A DNA stretch of 7,671 nucleotides from Pseudomonadota bacterium (GCA_023389535.1 JAEWEH010000102.1:1-7671), one strand, 5' to 3'; positions 1 through 6,551 are shown, counted from the first letter of the stretch. Translations and numbers: made by a program. The notes: a model not told the origin generated them from the letters alone.

Positions 1-288
1 GTCATACCCGGGTGGATCTCATGGAACGTCTCATCACTGCTGGGGGTGTACCTGGGCGGATTCATACCCGCCAGCTGGTCGCTGGAATTTGCCGCGGTGC
101 TGGCCCTGATGGCCGTGGTCATTCCCCTGATCAAGACCCGTCCCATGGTCATGTGCCTGCTTACGGCGGGCGGCATCGCCTGGGTAGGCCAGCCCTTGCC
201 CTTGCGCCTGGGTCTGGCGGCCGCAGTAGTGGGTGGCGTATTGGCAGGTGTGCTGGCCGAGCGGCTGAAGCGTCCGGCAAAGGCATGA
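1..288 (+). CDS. azlC: AzlC family branched-chain amino acid exporter subunit, 3' end (partial)
   Basis: This is the C-terminal 95 residues of an AzlC-family inner-membrane protein, the large subunit of the AzlC-AzlD exporter for branched-chain amino acids and analogues. The reading frame is open from base 1, so the gene starts outside the window; full-length members are about 230-250 residues. The visible part begins with a Trp- and Gly-rich segment (residues 5-27, WISWNVSSLLGVYLGG then IPASW), which resembles the conserved AzlC stretch. Two or three hydrophobic helices follow (about 30-45, 50-63 and 70-86), then a basic tail ending RLKRPAKA. The TGA stop at 286-288 lies one base before the azlD ATG, so the two are almost certainly translated from one mRNA. 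The family call is by recognition; the exact substrate is not visible. Confidence 0.85.
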   Translation, partial: VIPGWISWNVSSLLGVYLGGFIPASWSLEFAAVLALMAVVIPLIKTRPMVMCLLTAGGIAWVGQPLPLRLGLAAAVVGGVLAGVLAERLKRPAKA

Positions 289-289
289 C

Positions 290-625
290 ATGACTGGCGA
301 TTCCGAATACGATTGGTATGTATTTTCCGTCATCGGCATGCTGGTGCTGTGCAGCTTGCTGACACGCTGCGGGTATTTCGTCTTCGGCGACTATTTGCCG
401 CTGCGCGATTCCGTGCGGCGTGCTTTGCGCTATGCCCCGACCGCAGCGCTGGTGGGCATCATTGTTCCGGAACTCTTCCCCTGGCAGCAAGGCATGGGCC
501 CCACGCTGGACCTCAAGGCCGCGGCGGCATTGATCGCTTTGCTGGTGTACTGGCGCACCCGCAGCACGCTGCTGGTGATCCTGGGGGGCATGGTCGCCTA
601 TTGGCTGCTCAAGTTCCTGTTCTAG
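290..625 (+). CDS. azlD: AzlD family small subunit of branched-chain amino acid exporter
   Basis: This complete 111-residue integral membrane protein is the usual size for AzlD, the small partner required with AzlC for export of branched-chain amino acids. Four hydrophobic segments are visible at about residues 9-25, 49-65, 75-90 and 93-110. The second has the family-like pattern RYAPTAALVGIIVPELF, and the segment just before the last helix (WRTRSTLLVILGGM) also resembles the AzlD C-terminus. The ATG at 290 is preceded by AAAGG at 279-283 inside the end of azlC with a 6-base spacer. Together with the 1-base gap this indicates translational coupling. The downstream helicase is separated by 166 bases with its own promoter-like sequence, so azlD is probably the last gene of this unit. 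No terminator with a clear T tract was seen directly after it. Confidence 0.85.
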   Translation: MTGDSEYDWYVFSVIGMLVLCSLLTRCGYFVFGDYLPLRDSVRRALRYAPTAALVGIIVPELFPWQQGMGPTLDLKAAAALIALLVYWRTRSTLLVILGGMVAYWLLKFLF

Positions 626-717
626 CCCGTCCCGCCAAAGCGTCTGCTTTTAACGACATTTCACCCCTTCTGGCACGTTATTGTGGTAGCGGCCAGCGAC
701 AAAAGTCGGTCGACCCC

Positions 718-747
718 TTGCGCTGCGTTAAAATAAGCGGGTTAAAA
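718..747 (+). promoter_or_regulatory. AT-rich promoter-like segment before rhlE
   Basis: Within the 166-base gap between azlD and rhlE, the only AT-rich patch is around TAAAAT (729-734) and TTAAAA (742-747), with TTGCGC at 718-723. TTGCGC with an 18-base spacer to TTAAAA is a weak sigma-70 match, and TAAAAT has no good -35 at 16-18 bases. I infer that transcription of rhlE starts about here, giving a short leader of roughly 40-50 bases that contains the hairpin at 755-773. The exact boxes are uncertain. Confidence 0.3.
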
Positions 748-754
748 GAGCTGC

Positions 755-773
755 GCGCGGGGTTTTCCCGCGC
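755..773 (+). promoter_or_regulatory. GC hairpin in the leader of rhlE
   Basis: GCGCGGG (755-761) and CCCGCGC (767-773) form a perfect 7-bp stem with the 5-base loop GTTTT. It ends 18 bases before the rhlE start codon, and no T tract follows, so it is not a typical terminator for azlD. Its placement in the presumed leader of an RNA helicase gene, which lacks a clear Shine-Dalgarno sequence, makes a role in translation or mRNA stability plausible but unproven. Confidence 0.45.
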
Positions 774-791
774 TGGGCGCAAACATTTTCA

Positions 792-2171
<1,380 letters not shown>

Positions 2172-2176
2172 GATGT

Positions 2177-2201
2177 ATCGGCCCATTTCCTGTGGGCCGA
2201 T
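2177..2201. terminator. Hairpin between convergent rhlE and thioredoxin-like gene
   Basis: ATCGGCCCA (2177-2185) pairs perfectly with TGGGCCGAT (2193-2201) around a 7-base loop, TTTCCTG. It starts 5 bases after the rhlE stop and lies 18 bases beyond the stop of the opposing thioredoxin-like gene, so it can serve both. Neither strand has a good T run directly after the stem (on + there is only a short CTTTTAA about 15 bases later). It may therefore be a weak intrinsic terminator or mainly a 3'-end stabilising structure. Confidence 0.55.
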
Positions 2202-2219
2202 CAAGCTGCGGGCTATCTT

Positions 2220-2591
2220 TTAAATCAGACCCAACAAGGGACCGGGCCCGTCCGGCACGCAGGGCGAGGACTCGTCCGCCCGGCTCAGCAGCCGTTCCAG
2301 ATGGCTGATGTAGGGCTGCAAGGGGCCGAAGAACACATTGCCTTGAGGCCCTTGGATCAACAGCGTGGGGAAGTTTTCGACTTCCTCGTCATCCAGCAGC
2401 TCGGGGTTTTCTTCTATATCGATCCAGACGAAAGTGATTGCGGGCCATTTGTCGGCCAGGGCTGAGAAGTCCGGACGGTATTGCGTACAGGTGTCGCACC
2501 ACGCGGCGCAATAGCAGGCCACCGTCAGGCCGCCTTGTTGCAGGCGGTCGCGCAGCGCATCCATCTGATGTTGGGGATAAAGTACGGTCAT
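2220..2591 (-). CDS. Thioredoxin-fold protein with a WCDTC active site
   Basis: This 123-residue protein has the thioredoxin fold: the redox site W31-C32-D33-T34-C35 follows a beta strand (LTVACYCAAW), and the expected cis-proline is at P75 (NFPTLLI). A beta strand with FVWIDIEENPELLDDEEV (54-71) matches the thioredoxin segment that normally reads KVDVDENP. It has no signal peptide or membrane segment, so it is likely cytoplasmic. It differs from thioredoxin 1 in having CDTC rather than CGPC, two further cysteines just before the site (C26 and C28), another at C111, and a short Pro/Gly-rich tail after about residue 104. A thiol-disulfide exchange or monothiol chaperone role is likely; the partner is unknown. 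The ATG at 2591 is the first in frame near the fold start; no clear Shine-Dalgarno precedes it. It is divergent from the EI24 gene across 83 bases. Confidence 0.8.
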   Translation of the reverse strand: MTVLYPQHQMDALRDRLQQGGLTVACYCAAWCDTCTQYRPDFSALADKWPAITFVWIDIEENPELLDDEEVENFPTLLIQGPQGNVFFGPLQPYISHLERLLSRADESSPCVPDGPGPLLGLI

Positions 2592-2608
2592 ACAGCAAAA
2601 TTAGCGTG

Positions 2609-2621
2609 ACAACGGCGTTGT
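2609..2621. promoter_or_regulatory. Perfect palindrome over the divergent promoter region
   Basis: ACAACGGCGTTGT is a perfect 6-bp dyad with a 1-base centre. It lies in the divergent gap between the thioredoxin-like gene and the EI24 gene, and its right arm overlaps the -35 box (2618-2623) of the predicted + promoter. Its position would suit an operator for a dimeric regulator, but no regulator can be named from the sequence. Confidence 0.35.
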
Positions 2622-2646
2622 TTACGGGGGCCGGAGTCACTATGAT
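2618..2646 (+). promoter_or_regulatory. Predicted sigma-70 promoter for the EI24-cinA unit
   Basis: TTGTTT (2618-2623) and TATGAT (2641-2646) are separated by exactly 17 bases, each one to two mismatches from the sigma-70 consensus. Transcription would start near 2653, giving a leader of about 22 bases that contains CAGGG (2663-2667) as a modest ribosome binding site before the ATG at 2675. Confidence 0.6.
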
Positions 2647-2674
2647 AGTCGTGTCTTGAATTCAGGGTTTATTG

Positions 2675-3472
2675 ATGAACGAAGAATACAACATTGCTAT
2701 CCGCGACCGGCAAGCGGGGGTCACGGGCCTTGCCTCGGTCGGCCTCGCCTTCAAGCGCGCATTGGTGTCGCAGTGCCATCCCAAAATGCTGGCGGCGCTG
2801 TTTTTGCCTTTCATCATCGCCTTGCTGGGCGCGATTATATTGCTTTGGGCGTTCTGGACGCCGCTGACGCAATGGCTCAATGTCGAAATGGCGGACTGGG
2901 GCGTCGTCAATCAGGTTGACCAGTGGATGCTTGCCGTCGGCCTGTTCTCCATCAAGCTGTACCTGATCCCCTTGCTGGCGGCTGGTATTTTGCTGCCGAT
3001 ATCGGGCATCTTGGGCTTGGTCATTGCAGCCATCTTCGTCATGCCCATCGTCTTGCGCCATCTGGACAAACGCGATTACCCCGGCTTGTCCCGCCAAGGG
3101 CAGTTTTCCGTGGCCGTGGGCACATGGAACGCAATCTGGGTCGGCAGCCTGTTCACGCTGGGCTGGCTGCTGACCATGCCGTTGTGGCTGATACCGCCGT
3201 TTCCCGTCCTGCTGCCCATATTCTGGTGGGCTTTCGCCTTCACCCGCATGCTGCGCGTCGACGCCATCATCGAGCACGCCAGCGCGCAGGAAAGACGCCT
3301 GATATGGCGTCGGCATAACCGGCAGTTGTGGCTGATCGGCGGCGTGCTGGCCTTGATCAACCTCTTTCCGCCCGCGTGGCTGGTCCTGCCGGTGTTCTCT
3401 GCGCTCGTCTTCGCGCATTTCAGCCTGGAAGCGCTGCGCCAGCTGCGTGCCCAGAGAACCATCGACACGTGA
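2675..3472 (+). CDS. EI24-domain (CysZ-like fold) inner membrane protein
   Basis: This 265-residue polytopic membrane protein resembles the EI24 family (Pfam EI24, the family that includes the sulfate permease CysZ); its function in betaproteobacteria is unassigned. After a hydrophilic N-terminus, with GLAFKRAL (23-30) preceding the first helix, hydrophobic segments lie at about 39-61, 84-104, 108-128, 150-173, 174-191 and a long stretch 217-250. A charged loop with RHLDKRDYPGL (128-138) separates the third and fourth segments. This loop, followed by GTWNAIWVG, is a pattern I associate with EI24 members. I choose ATG 2675; an in-frame TTG lies directly before it at 2672 and is less likely. 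The stop is 11 bases before the GTG of the cinA-like gene, which uses a Shine-Dalgarno overlapping this stop, so the two are probably one operon. Sulfate uptake is possible but not supported by neighbours. Confidence 0.78.
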   Translation: MNEEYNIAIRDRQAGVTGLASVGLAFKRALVSQCHPKMLAALFLPFIIALLGAIILLWAFWTPLTQWLNVEMADWGVVNQVDQWMLAVGLFSIKLYLIPLLAAGILLPISGILGLVIAAIFVMPIVLRHLDKRDYPGLSRQGQFSVAVGTWNAIWVGSLFTLGWLLTMPLWLIPPFPVLLPIFWWAFAFTRMLRVDAIIEHASAQERRLIWRRHNRQLWLIGGVLALINLFPPAWLVLPVFSALVFAHFSLEALRQLRAQRTIDT

Positions 3473-3477
3473 AGGAG
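3472..3477 (+). promoter_or_regulatory. Ribosome binding site fixing the GTG start of the cinA-like gene
   Basis: AAGGAG begins at the last base of the upstream stop codon and sits 6 bases before GTG 3484. It decides this start over another in-frame GTG at 3469, which would itself overlap the Shine-Dalgarno region. Confidence 0.8.
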
Positions 3478-3483
3478 CGGACA

Positions 3484-4290
3484 GTGACCACCACTGCAGC
3501 ACGCAAGATAAGGTTGATCATCATCGGCGATGAAATCCTGTCGGGCCGTCGCCAGGACAAGCATTTCTCGAAACTCATTGAATTGCTGTCGCAGCGCGGC
3601 ATGCAGCTGTCAGCGGCTGAAATCATTTCCGACGACAGGGACACCATCGCGGCAGCGCTGGCCCGCAGCTTCGCCACGGATGACGTGGTGTTCTGCTGTG
3701 GCGGCATAGGGGCAACGCCGGATGACCAAACTCGCCAGGCGGCAGCGCAGGCGCTGGGTGTCGAACTCGCTCTGCACCCCGAGGCCGCCAGGCTGATTGC
3801 CGAACGTTGTGCCGACAACGAGCGGCGGGGCCAGGGCAGCAGCGACATGTCCTTGCCTGAAAACCAGCAGCGGCTGCAGATGGGGGTATTTCCGGTGGGG
3901 GCTGAAATCGTCCCCAATAGCTACAACAAGATTCCGGGGTTTTTCATCAAAGACCATACCTTCATGCCGGGCTTTCCCGTCATGGCCTGGCCGATGATGG
4001 AATGGACGCTGGATACGCGCTACCGTGAATTGCAGCATAGGCTGACGCGGGTGGAGCATTCCTTTCTGGTGTTTCAGCTGCCGGAATCGCGTATCACCCC
4101 GTCTCTTGAAGAGCTGGAGCGGCGCTGGCAGGGCATCAAGGCCTTCAGCCTGCCCAGCATGGGCGGCAGCGGCGAACCCCATATCGACCTGGGCGTCAAA
4201 GGCGAGCCCATGGCGGCCGCCGAGGCCCTGGCATTCCTGCGCGCCGAAGCCCTGCGGCTTGGGGGTACGCTGACACCTCCCGAAAAATAA
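3484..4290 (+). CDS. CinA N-terminal / molybdopterin-binding (MoaB/Mog-like) domain protein
   Basis: This 268-residue cytoplasmic protein belongs to the family annotated as competence/damage-inducible protein A (COG1058, MoCF_biosynth domain). The fold starts at once with IRLIIIGDEILSGRRQDKH (9-27), and the glycine-rich ligand loop is CCGGIGATPDDQTR (71-84). It continues with PENQQRLQMGVFPVGAEIVPNS (125-146) and MPGFPVMAWPMMEW (161-174), the family's product-site segments. In characterised full-length CinA this domain hydrolyses ADP-ribose-type pyrophosphates, while the C-terminal PncC domain deamidates nicotinamide mononucleotide. That second domain is absent here: the protein ends at about residue 268 with a predicted alpha/beta extension. 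The name implies competence, but no link to DNA uptake is visible. GTG is the start, supported by a perfect Shine-Dalgarno. It is probably co-transcribed with the EI24 gene. Confidence 0.85.
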   Translation: MTTTAARKIRLIIIGDEILSGRRQDKHFSKLIELLSQRGMQLSAAEIISDDRDTIAAALARSFATDDVVFCCGGIGATPDDQTRQAAAQALGVELALHPEAARLIAERCADNERRGQGSSDMSLPENQQRLQMGVFPVGAEIVPNSYNKIPGFFIKDHTFMPGFPVMAWPMMEWTLDTRYRELQHRLTRVEHSFLVFQLPESRITPSLEELERRWQGIKAFSLPSMGGSGEPHIDLGVKGEPMAAAEALAFLRAEALRLGGTLTPPEK

Positions 4291-4293
4291 TGC

Positions 4294-4322
4294 TTGCAGG
4301 CATCATGGTTTTTTCATATTAT
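4294..4322 (+). promoter_or_regulatory. Predicted sigma-70 promoter of the IclR regulator gene
   Basis: TTGCAG (4294-4299) and TATTAT (4317-4322) are spaced by 17 bases with a T-rich spacer end (TTTTTT 4309-4314). It begins 3 bases after the cinA-like stop, so the regulator has its own promoter. The predicted start near 4329 falls on the repeated TTGCGTTGCG sequence (4331-4339 region), a candidate autoregulatory site. Confidence 0.55.
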
Positions 4323-4351
4323 GGAATTGTTGCGTTGCGTCAAAAAAGACT

Positions 4352-5164
4352 ATGCCACGAGCCACATTACTCGCCTCCTTTTCCAATGGCACCCAGCCTG
4401 CCGGTGACACGTCCATAACCATACAGGTCCTCGAGCGCGCCATGCTGCTGCTCGACGTCCTGGCCAAGCATGCCGATCCGGTGCCGCTCAAAGATCTGGC
4501 AAGCGCGACCGGGCTGCATACTTCAACAGCGCATCGCATCCTGAACGATCTGGTCGTAGGGCGCTATGTGGAAAGGGTCGATAGCGGGCTCTATCAATTG
4601 GGGATGCGCCTGCTGGAACTGGGGTCCCTGGTGAAGGGCCGTCTGAACGTTCGTGAAGTCGCCCTGGAACCGATGCGCGAACTGCACAAGCTGACGGGCC
4701 AGACCATCAACCTGTCCTTGCAGCAGGGCGACGAAATCGTCTATATAGAACGCGCCTGGAGCGAGCGCTCGGGCATGCAAGTCGTGCGCGCCATTGGCGG
4801 CCGCGCGCCCCTGCACCTGACCTCCACCGGAAAGCTGTTTTTGTCCGTCAGCGACCCGCGCCAGGTCAAGGCCTATGCCATGCGGACCGGGCTGGCAGGT
4901 ACCACCCGCAACAGCATTACCCAGACCGACCAACTGGAGCGCGATCTGGCGCAAGTCAGGCGCTTGGGCTATTCGCGCGACAACGAAGAACTGGAACTGG
5001 GCGTGCGCTGCATCGCGGCCGGCATCTACGACGACAGCGGCAAGCTGCAGGCCGGCTTGTCCATTTCGGCGCCCGCCGAGCGCTTGCGCGACGAATGGAT
5101 TCCAGTCTTATTGCGCACGGCTGCGCAAATATCGGAAGCTTTAGGCTACGAAGCCAAGCATTAA
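4352..5164 (+). CDS. IclR family transcriptional regulator
   Basis: This 270-residue DNA-binding regulator has the IclR two-domain layout. The N-terminal winged helix-turn-helix spans about residues 23-85, with the helix-turn-helix in LKDLASATGLHTSTAHRILNDL (46-67) and the wing in YVERVDSGLYQLG (72-84). The GAF-like effector-binding domain covers about 95-265 and carries family signatures PLHLTSTGKLFL (153-164) and DNEELELGVRCIAAGIYD (210-227). IclR proteins usually bind small carboxylates or aromatic acids and control a nearby catabolic or transport operon. The only neighbouring candidate is the convergent Bug receptor, so the target is uncertain. The first 22 residues are a non-conserved extension. 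ATG 4352 is used because it follows the predicted promoter closely, but its ribosome binding site is poor and no later ATG precedes the domain. Confidence 0.9.
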   Translation: MPRATLLASFSNGTQPAGDTSITIQVLERAMLLLDVLAKHADPVPLKDLASATGLHTSTAHRILNDLVVGRYVERVDSGLYQLGMRLLELGSLVKGRLNVREVALEPMRELHKLTGQTINLSLQQGDEIVYIERAWSERSGMQVVRAIGGRAPLHLTSTGKLFLSVSDPRQVKAYAMRTGLAGTTRNSITQTDQLERDLAQVRRLGYSRDNEELELGVRCIAAGIYDDSGKLQAGLSISAPAERLRDEWIPVLLRTAAQISEALGYEAKH

Positions 5165-5194
5165 GAAAAGCAGCCCCTGCTGGTGCAGGGGCTG
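5161..5194 (-). terminator. Intrinsic terminator for the Bug receptor gene, shared with the IclR gene
   Basis: CAGCCCCTGC (5171-5180) and GCAGGGGCTG (5185-5194) form a perfect 10-bp stem with loop TGGT. On the - strand the stem is followed by CTTTTCTTAA, a fair T-rich tract, making it a terminator for the gene at 5246-6226, about 50 bases past its stop. On the + strand it lies just after the IclR stop but lacks T residues, so termination there is less certain. The T tract overlaps the end of the IclR coding sequence. Confidence 0.7.
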
Positions 5195-5245
5195 GCAAGA
5201 ACCAGGCGGCTGGCCTGCCCGCCCGGTTGCGTCACATCAGCAAGC

Positions 5246-6226
5246 TTACTGGGGTTCCAGGCCTGCCTTCTTGAAGAGATCGGCCCACTGCGGAACCTGC
5301 TGCTTGACTTTCTTGGTCAGGGCTTCCGGATTGGCTTCGGAAGTCAGTACGGTGGCGCCCAGGCCGGCCATGCGTTTTTGGAAATCGGGATCAGCCATAC
5401 CCGTTTGCAAGGCCGAAACCAGTTTATCCGTGACCGGCTTCGGCGTGCCTTTGGGAGCCCACATGCCGTGCCAGATACCTACTTCAAAGTCCTTGAAACC
5501 GGACTCTTGCATGGTCGGCAGGTTGGGCAGCGTCGGTACGCGTTGCTTGCTGGTGACCGCGTAGGCCTTCACTGTGCCCGCGTTGATGTGCTGGGTCGTG
5601 TTGGTGGTTTGATCACACAGCACGTCGACTTGCTTGCCCAGCAGGTCGTTCATGGCCGGTGCGGTGCCCTTGTAGGGGACGGTAAGCAGGTCCACGCCGA
5701 TGGCGCTGGCGAACATGGTGCCGCATAGATGGCTGGCCGCGCCGATGCCGGCGTTGGCCAGCGAGACCTTGTCCTTGTTCGCTTTCAGATATTCGACGAG
5801 TTCCTTGATGTTGTTGGGCGGGAAATCGGAACGCGCAATGATGGTCATCGGGACGTCTACGACGAGCCCGATGGGTTCAAAGCTGGTGTACGGATCATAG
5901 CCGGGGTTTTTGTACAGGGAAGGGGCCGTCGAGAAGCCGATGTGCATCAGCAGGATGTTATAGCCGTCGGGCTTGGCGCGTGCCACCTGGGTGACGCCTA
6001 TCGTGCCGCCCGCACCGCCCTTGTTTTCCACAACCACAGTCTGGCCCAAAGCGGGGCGCATTGCTTCCGCCAATGAGCGCGCGACGTTATCAGTCGGCCC
6101 GCCCGCTGAAAAGGGCACGACCATATTGATGGAATGATCCGGAAAGTCGGCGGCGACCGCGGTGCCGGCGGAAAATAGGCTGCTGAGAAACAGGGCGGCG
6201 CCGAGCTTCAAGGTAAAGGGCTTCAT
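5246..6226 (-). CDS. Bug/TctC family periplasmic solute-binding protein
   Basis: This 326-residue extracytoplasmic receptor belongs to the TctC (tripartite tricarboxylate transporter) or Bug family, very expanded in Bordetella and relatives. A Sec signal peptide is visible: K2-K7 basic start, hydrophobic core 9-20 and cleavage after AVAA at residue 26. The mature protein opens with the family pattern HSINMVVPFSAGGPTDNVAR (31-50). It continues with VVENKGGAGGTIG (65-77), KPDGYNILL (85-93), GIGAASHLCGTMF (160-172), VPYKGTAPAMNDLLGKQVD (183-201) and GMWAPKGTP (254-262). The ligand is probably a carboxylate but cannot be read from the sequence. ATG 6226 is preceded by GGAGA (6231-6235 on the complement) at good spacing. 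No tctA or tctB membrane genes lie nearby, so it is an orphan receptor. It converges with the IclR gene and diverges from the phasin gene. Confidence 0.93.
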   Translation of the reverse strand: MKPFTLKLGAALFLSSLFSAGTAVAADFPDHSINMVVPFSAGGPTDNVARSLAEAMRPALGQTVVVENKGGAGGTIGVTQVARAKPDGYNILLMHIGFSTAPSLYKNPGYDPYTSFEPIGLVVDVPMTIIARSDFPPNNIKELVEYLKANKDKVSLANAGIGAASHLCGTMFASAIGVDLLTVPYKGTAPAMNDLLGKQVDVLCDQTTNTTQHINAGTVKAYAVTSKQRVPTLPNLPTMQESGFKDFEVGIWHGMWAPKGTPKPVTDKLVSALQTGMADPDFQKRMAGLGATVLTSEANPEALTKKVKQQVPQWADLFKKAGLEPQ

Positions 6227-6271
6227 TGAATCTCCGATGTTCGGCCGGGGCCAAACGAATGAATGTCAGTA

Positions 6272-6285
6272 GTTGTAAAAACAAC
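6272..6285. promoter_or_regulatory. Palindrome upstream of the Bug receptor gene
   Basis: GTTGTAAAAACAAC is a perfect inverted repeat, GTTGT and ACAAC around AAAA, located 46 bases before the Bug receptor start codon. Nearby GGCCGG (6243-6248) and CCGGCC (6285-6290) could form a second, longer-range pairing. It may be an operator; the binding protein is unknown. Confidence 0.3.
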
Positions 6286-6377
6286 CGGCCCATCCTAGGG
6301 CATGCGCCGGGCTTTGTCGCTTAGGTATACCCCTTATAGCCGCGCTTCCGCCGTTACATCTTTTACTTGGCACAGTC

Positions 6378-6394
6378 TTGTTGCGCCGCAACAA
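6378..6394 (+). promoter_or_regulatory. Upstream TGC-N3-GCA dyad, candidate PhaR operator
   Basis: TTGTTGCGCCGCAACAA is a perfect 7-bp dyad with a 3-base centre, ending 6 bases before the -35 box of the phasin promoter. It shares the TGC-N3-GCA core with the dyad at the predicted transcription start. PhaR, the repressor of phasin genes in PHA-producing bacteria, is known to recognise TGC/GCA-type dyads; the assignment here is inference from pattern and position. Confidence 0.45.
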
Positions 6395-6400
6395 AAAACC

Positions 6401-6428
6401 TTGACATCATTTTCGAATCAGGTAGAAT
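6401..6428 (+). promoter_or_regulatory. Near-consensus sigma-70 promoter of the phasin gene
   Basis: TTGACA (6401-6406) is a perfect -35 box and TAGAAT (6423-6428) a one-mismatch -10, spaced 16 bases. An A-rich run (6393-6398) just upstream may act as an UP-like element. Such a strong promoter fits an abundant granule-coating protein. The predicted start near 6435 gives a leader of about 120 bases. Confidence 0.75.
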
Positions 6429-6432
6429 TTCC

Positions 6433-6449
6433 ATTGTGCAATGCAGCAT
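6433..6449 (+). promoter_or_regulatory. TGC-N3-GCA element at the phasin transcription start
   Basis: ATTGTGCAATGCAGCAT contains TGC-AAT-GCA (6437-6445) and begins 5 bases after the -10 box, so it covers the predicted start site. A protein bound here would block initiation. Its core matches the dyad at 6378-6394, which supports recognition by the same regulator, plausibly PhaR. Confidence 0.45.
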
Positions 6450-6498
6450 GGAAGGTTTTCACGAGTCAGGTGATTTGCTTAGCCTTCTTTATTCATAG

Positions 6499-6517
6499 GT
6501 CCGGGAACCGCCCGGAC
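6499..6517 (+). promoter_or_regulatory. Hairpin in the phasin mRNA leader
   Basis: GTCCGGG (6499-6505) and CCCGGAC (6511-6517) form a perfect 7-bp stem with loop AACCG, about 30 bases before the ribosome binding site. It has no T tract. A role in mRNA stability or in keeping the ribosome binding site open is possible. Confidence 0.45.
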
Positions 6518-6546
6518 AGGACGAATCCGTATCACGGTTCACATAT

Positions 6547-6551
6547 AAGGA
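6547..6551 (+). promoter_or_regulatory. Ribosome binding site of the phasin gene
   Basis: AAGGA with a 6-base spacer to ATG 6558 in an AT-rich context, favourable for high translation. It fixes the phasin start. Confidence 0.8.

Noticed and set aside
671..686. TGGCAC followed by TTGTGG, resembling a sigma-54 (-24/-12) promoter before rhlE
   Set aside because: The spacing between the GG and GC elements does not fit (no GC ten bases after GG) and the -12 element is TTGT, not TTGC.
3328..3483. N-terminal extension of the cinA-like protein into the EI24 gene
   Set aside because: The extension would overlap the EI24 coding sequence by about 145 bases and lacks conserved residues; GTG 3484 has a perfect Shine-Dalgarno.
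2669..3502. 277-residue open frame on the - strand opposite the EI24 gene
   Set aside because: Low-complexity Gln/Arg/Asp/His-rich translation; the + strand encodes a coherent polytopic membrane protein with promoter and downstream coupling.
6368..6384. TTGGCAC followed by TTGTTGC, resembling a sigma-54 promoter for the phasin gene
   Set aside because: GC falls 12 rather than 10 bases after GG, and a near-consensus sigma-70 promoter lies just downstream.
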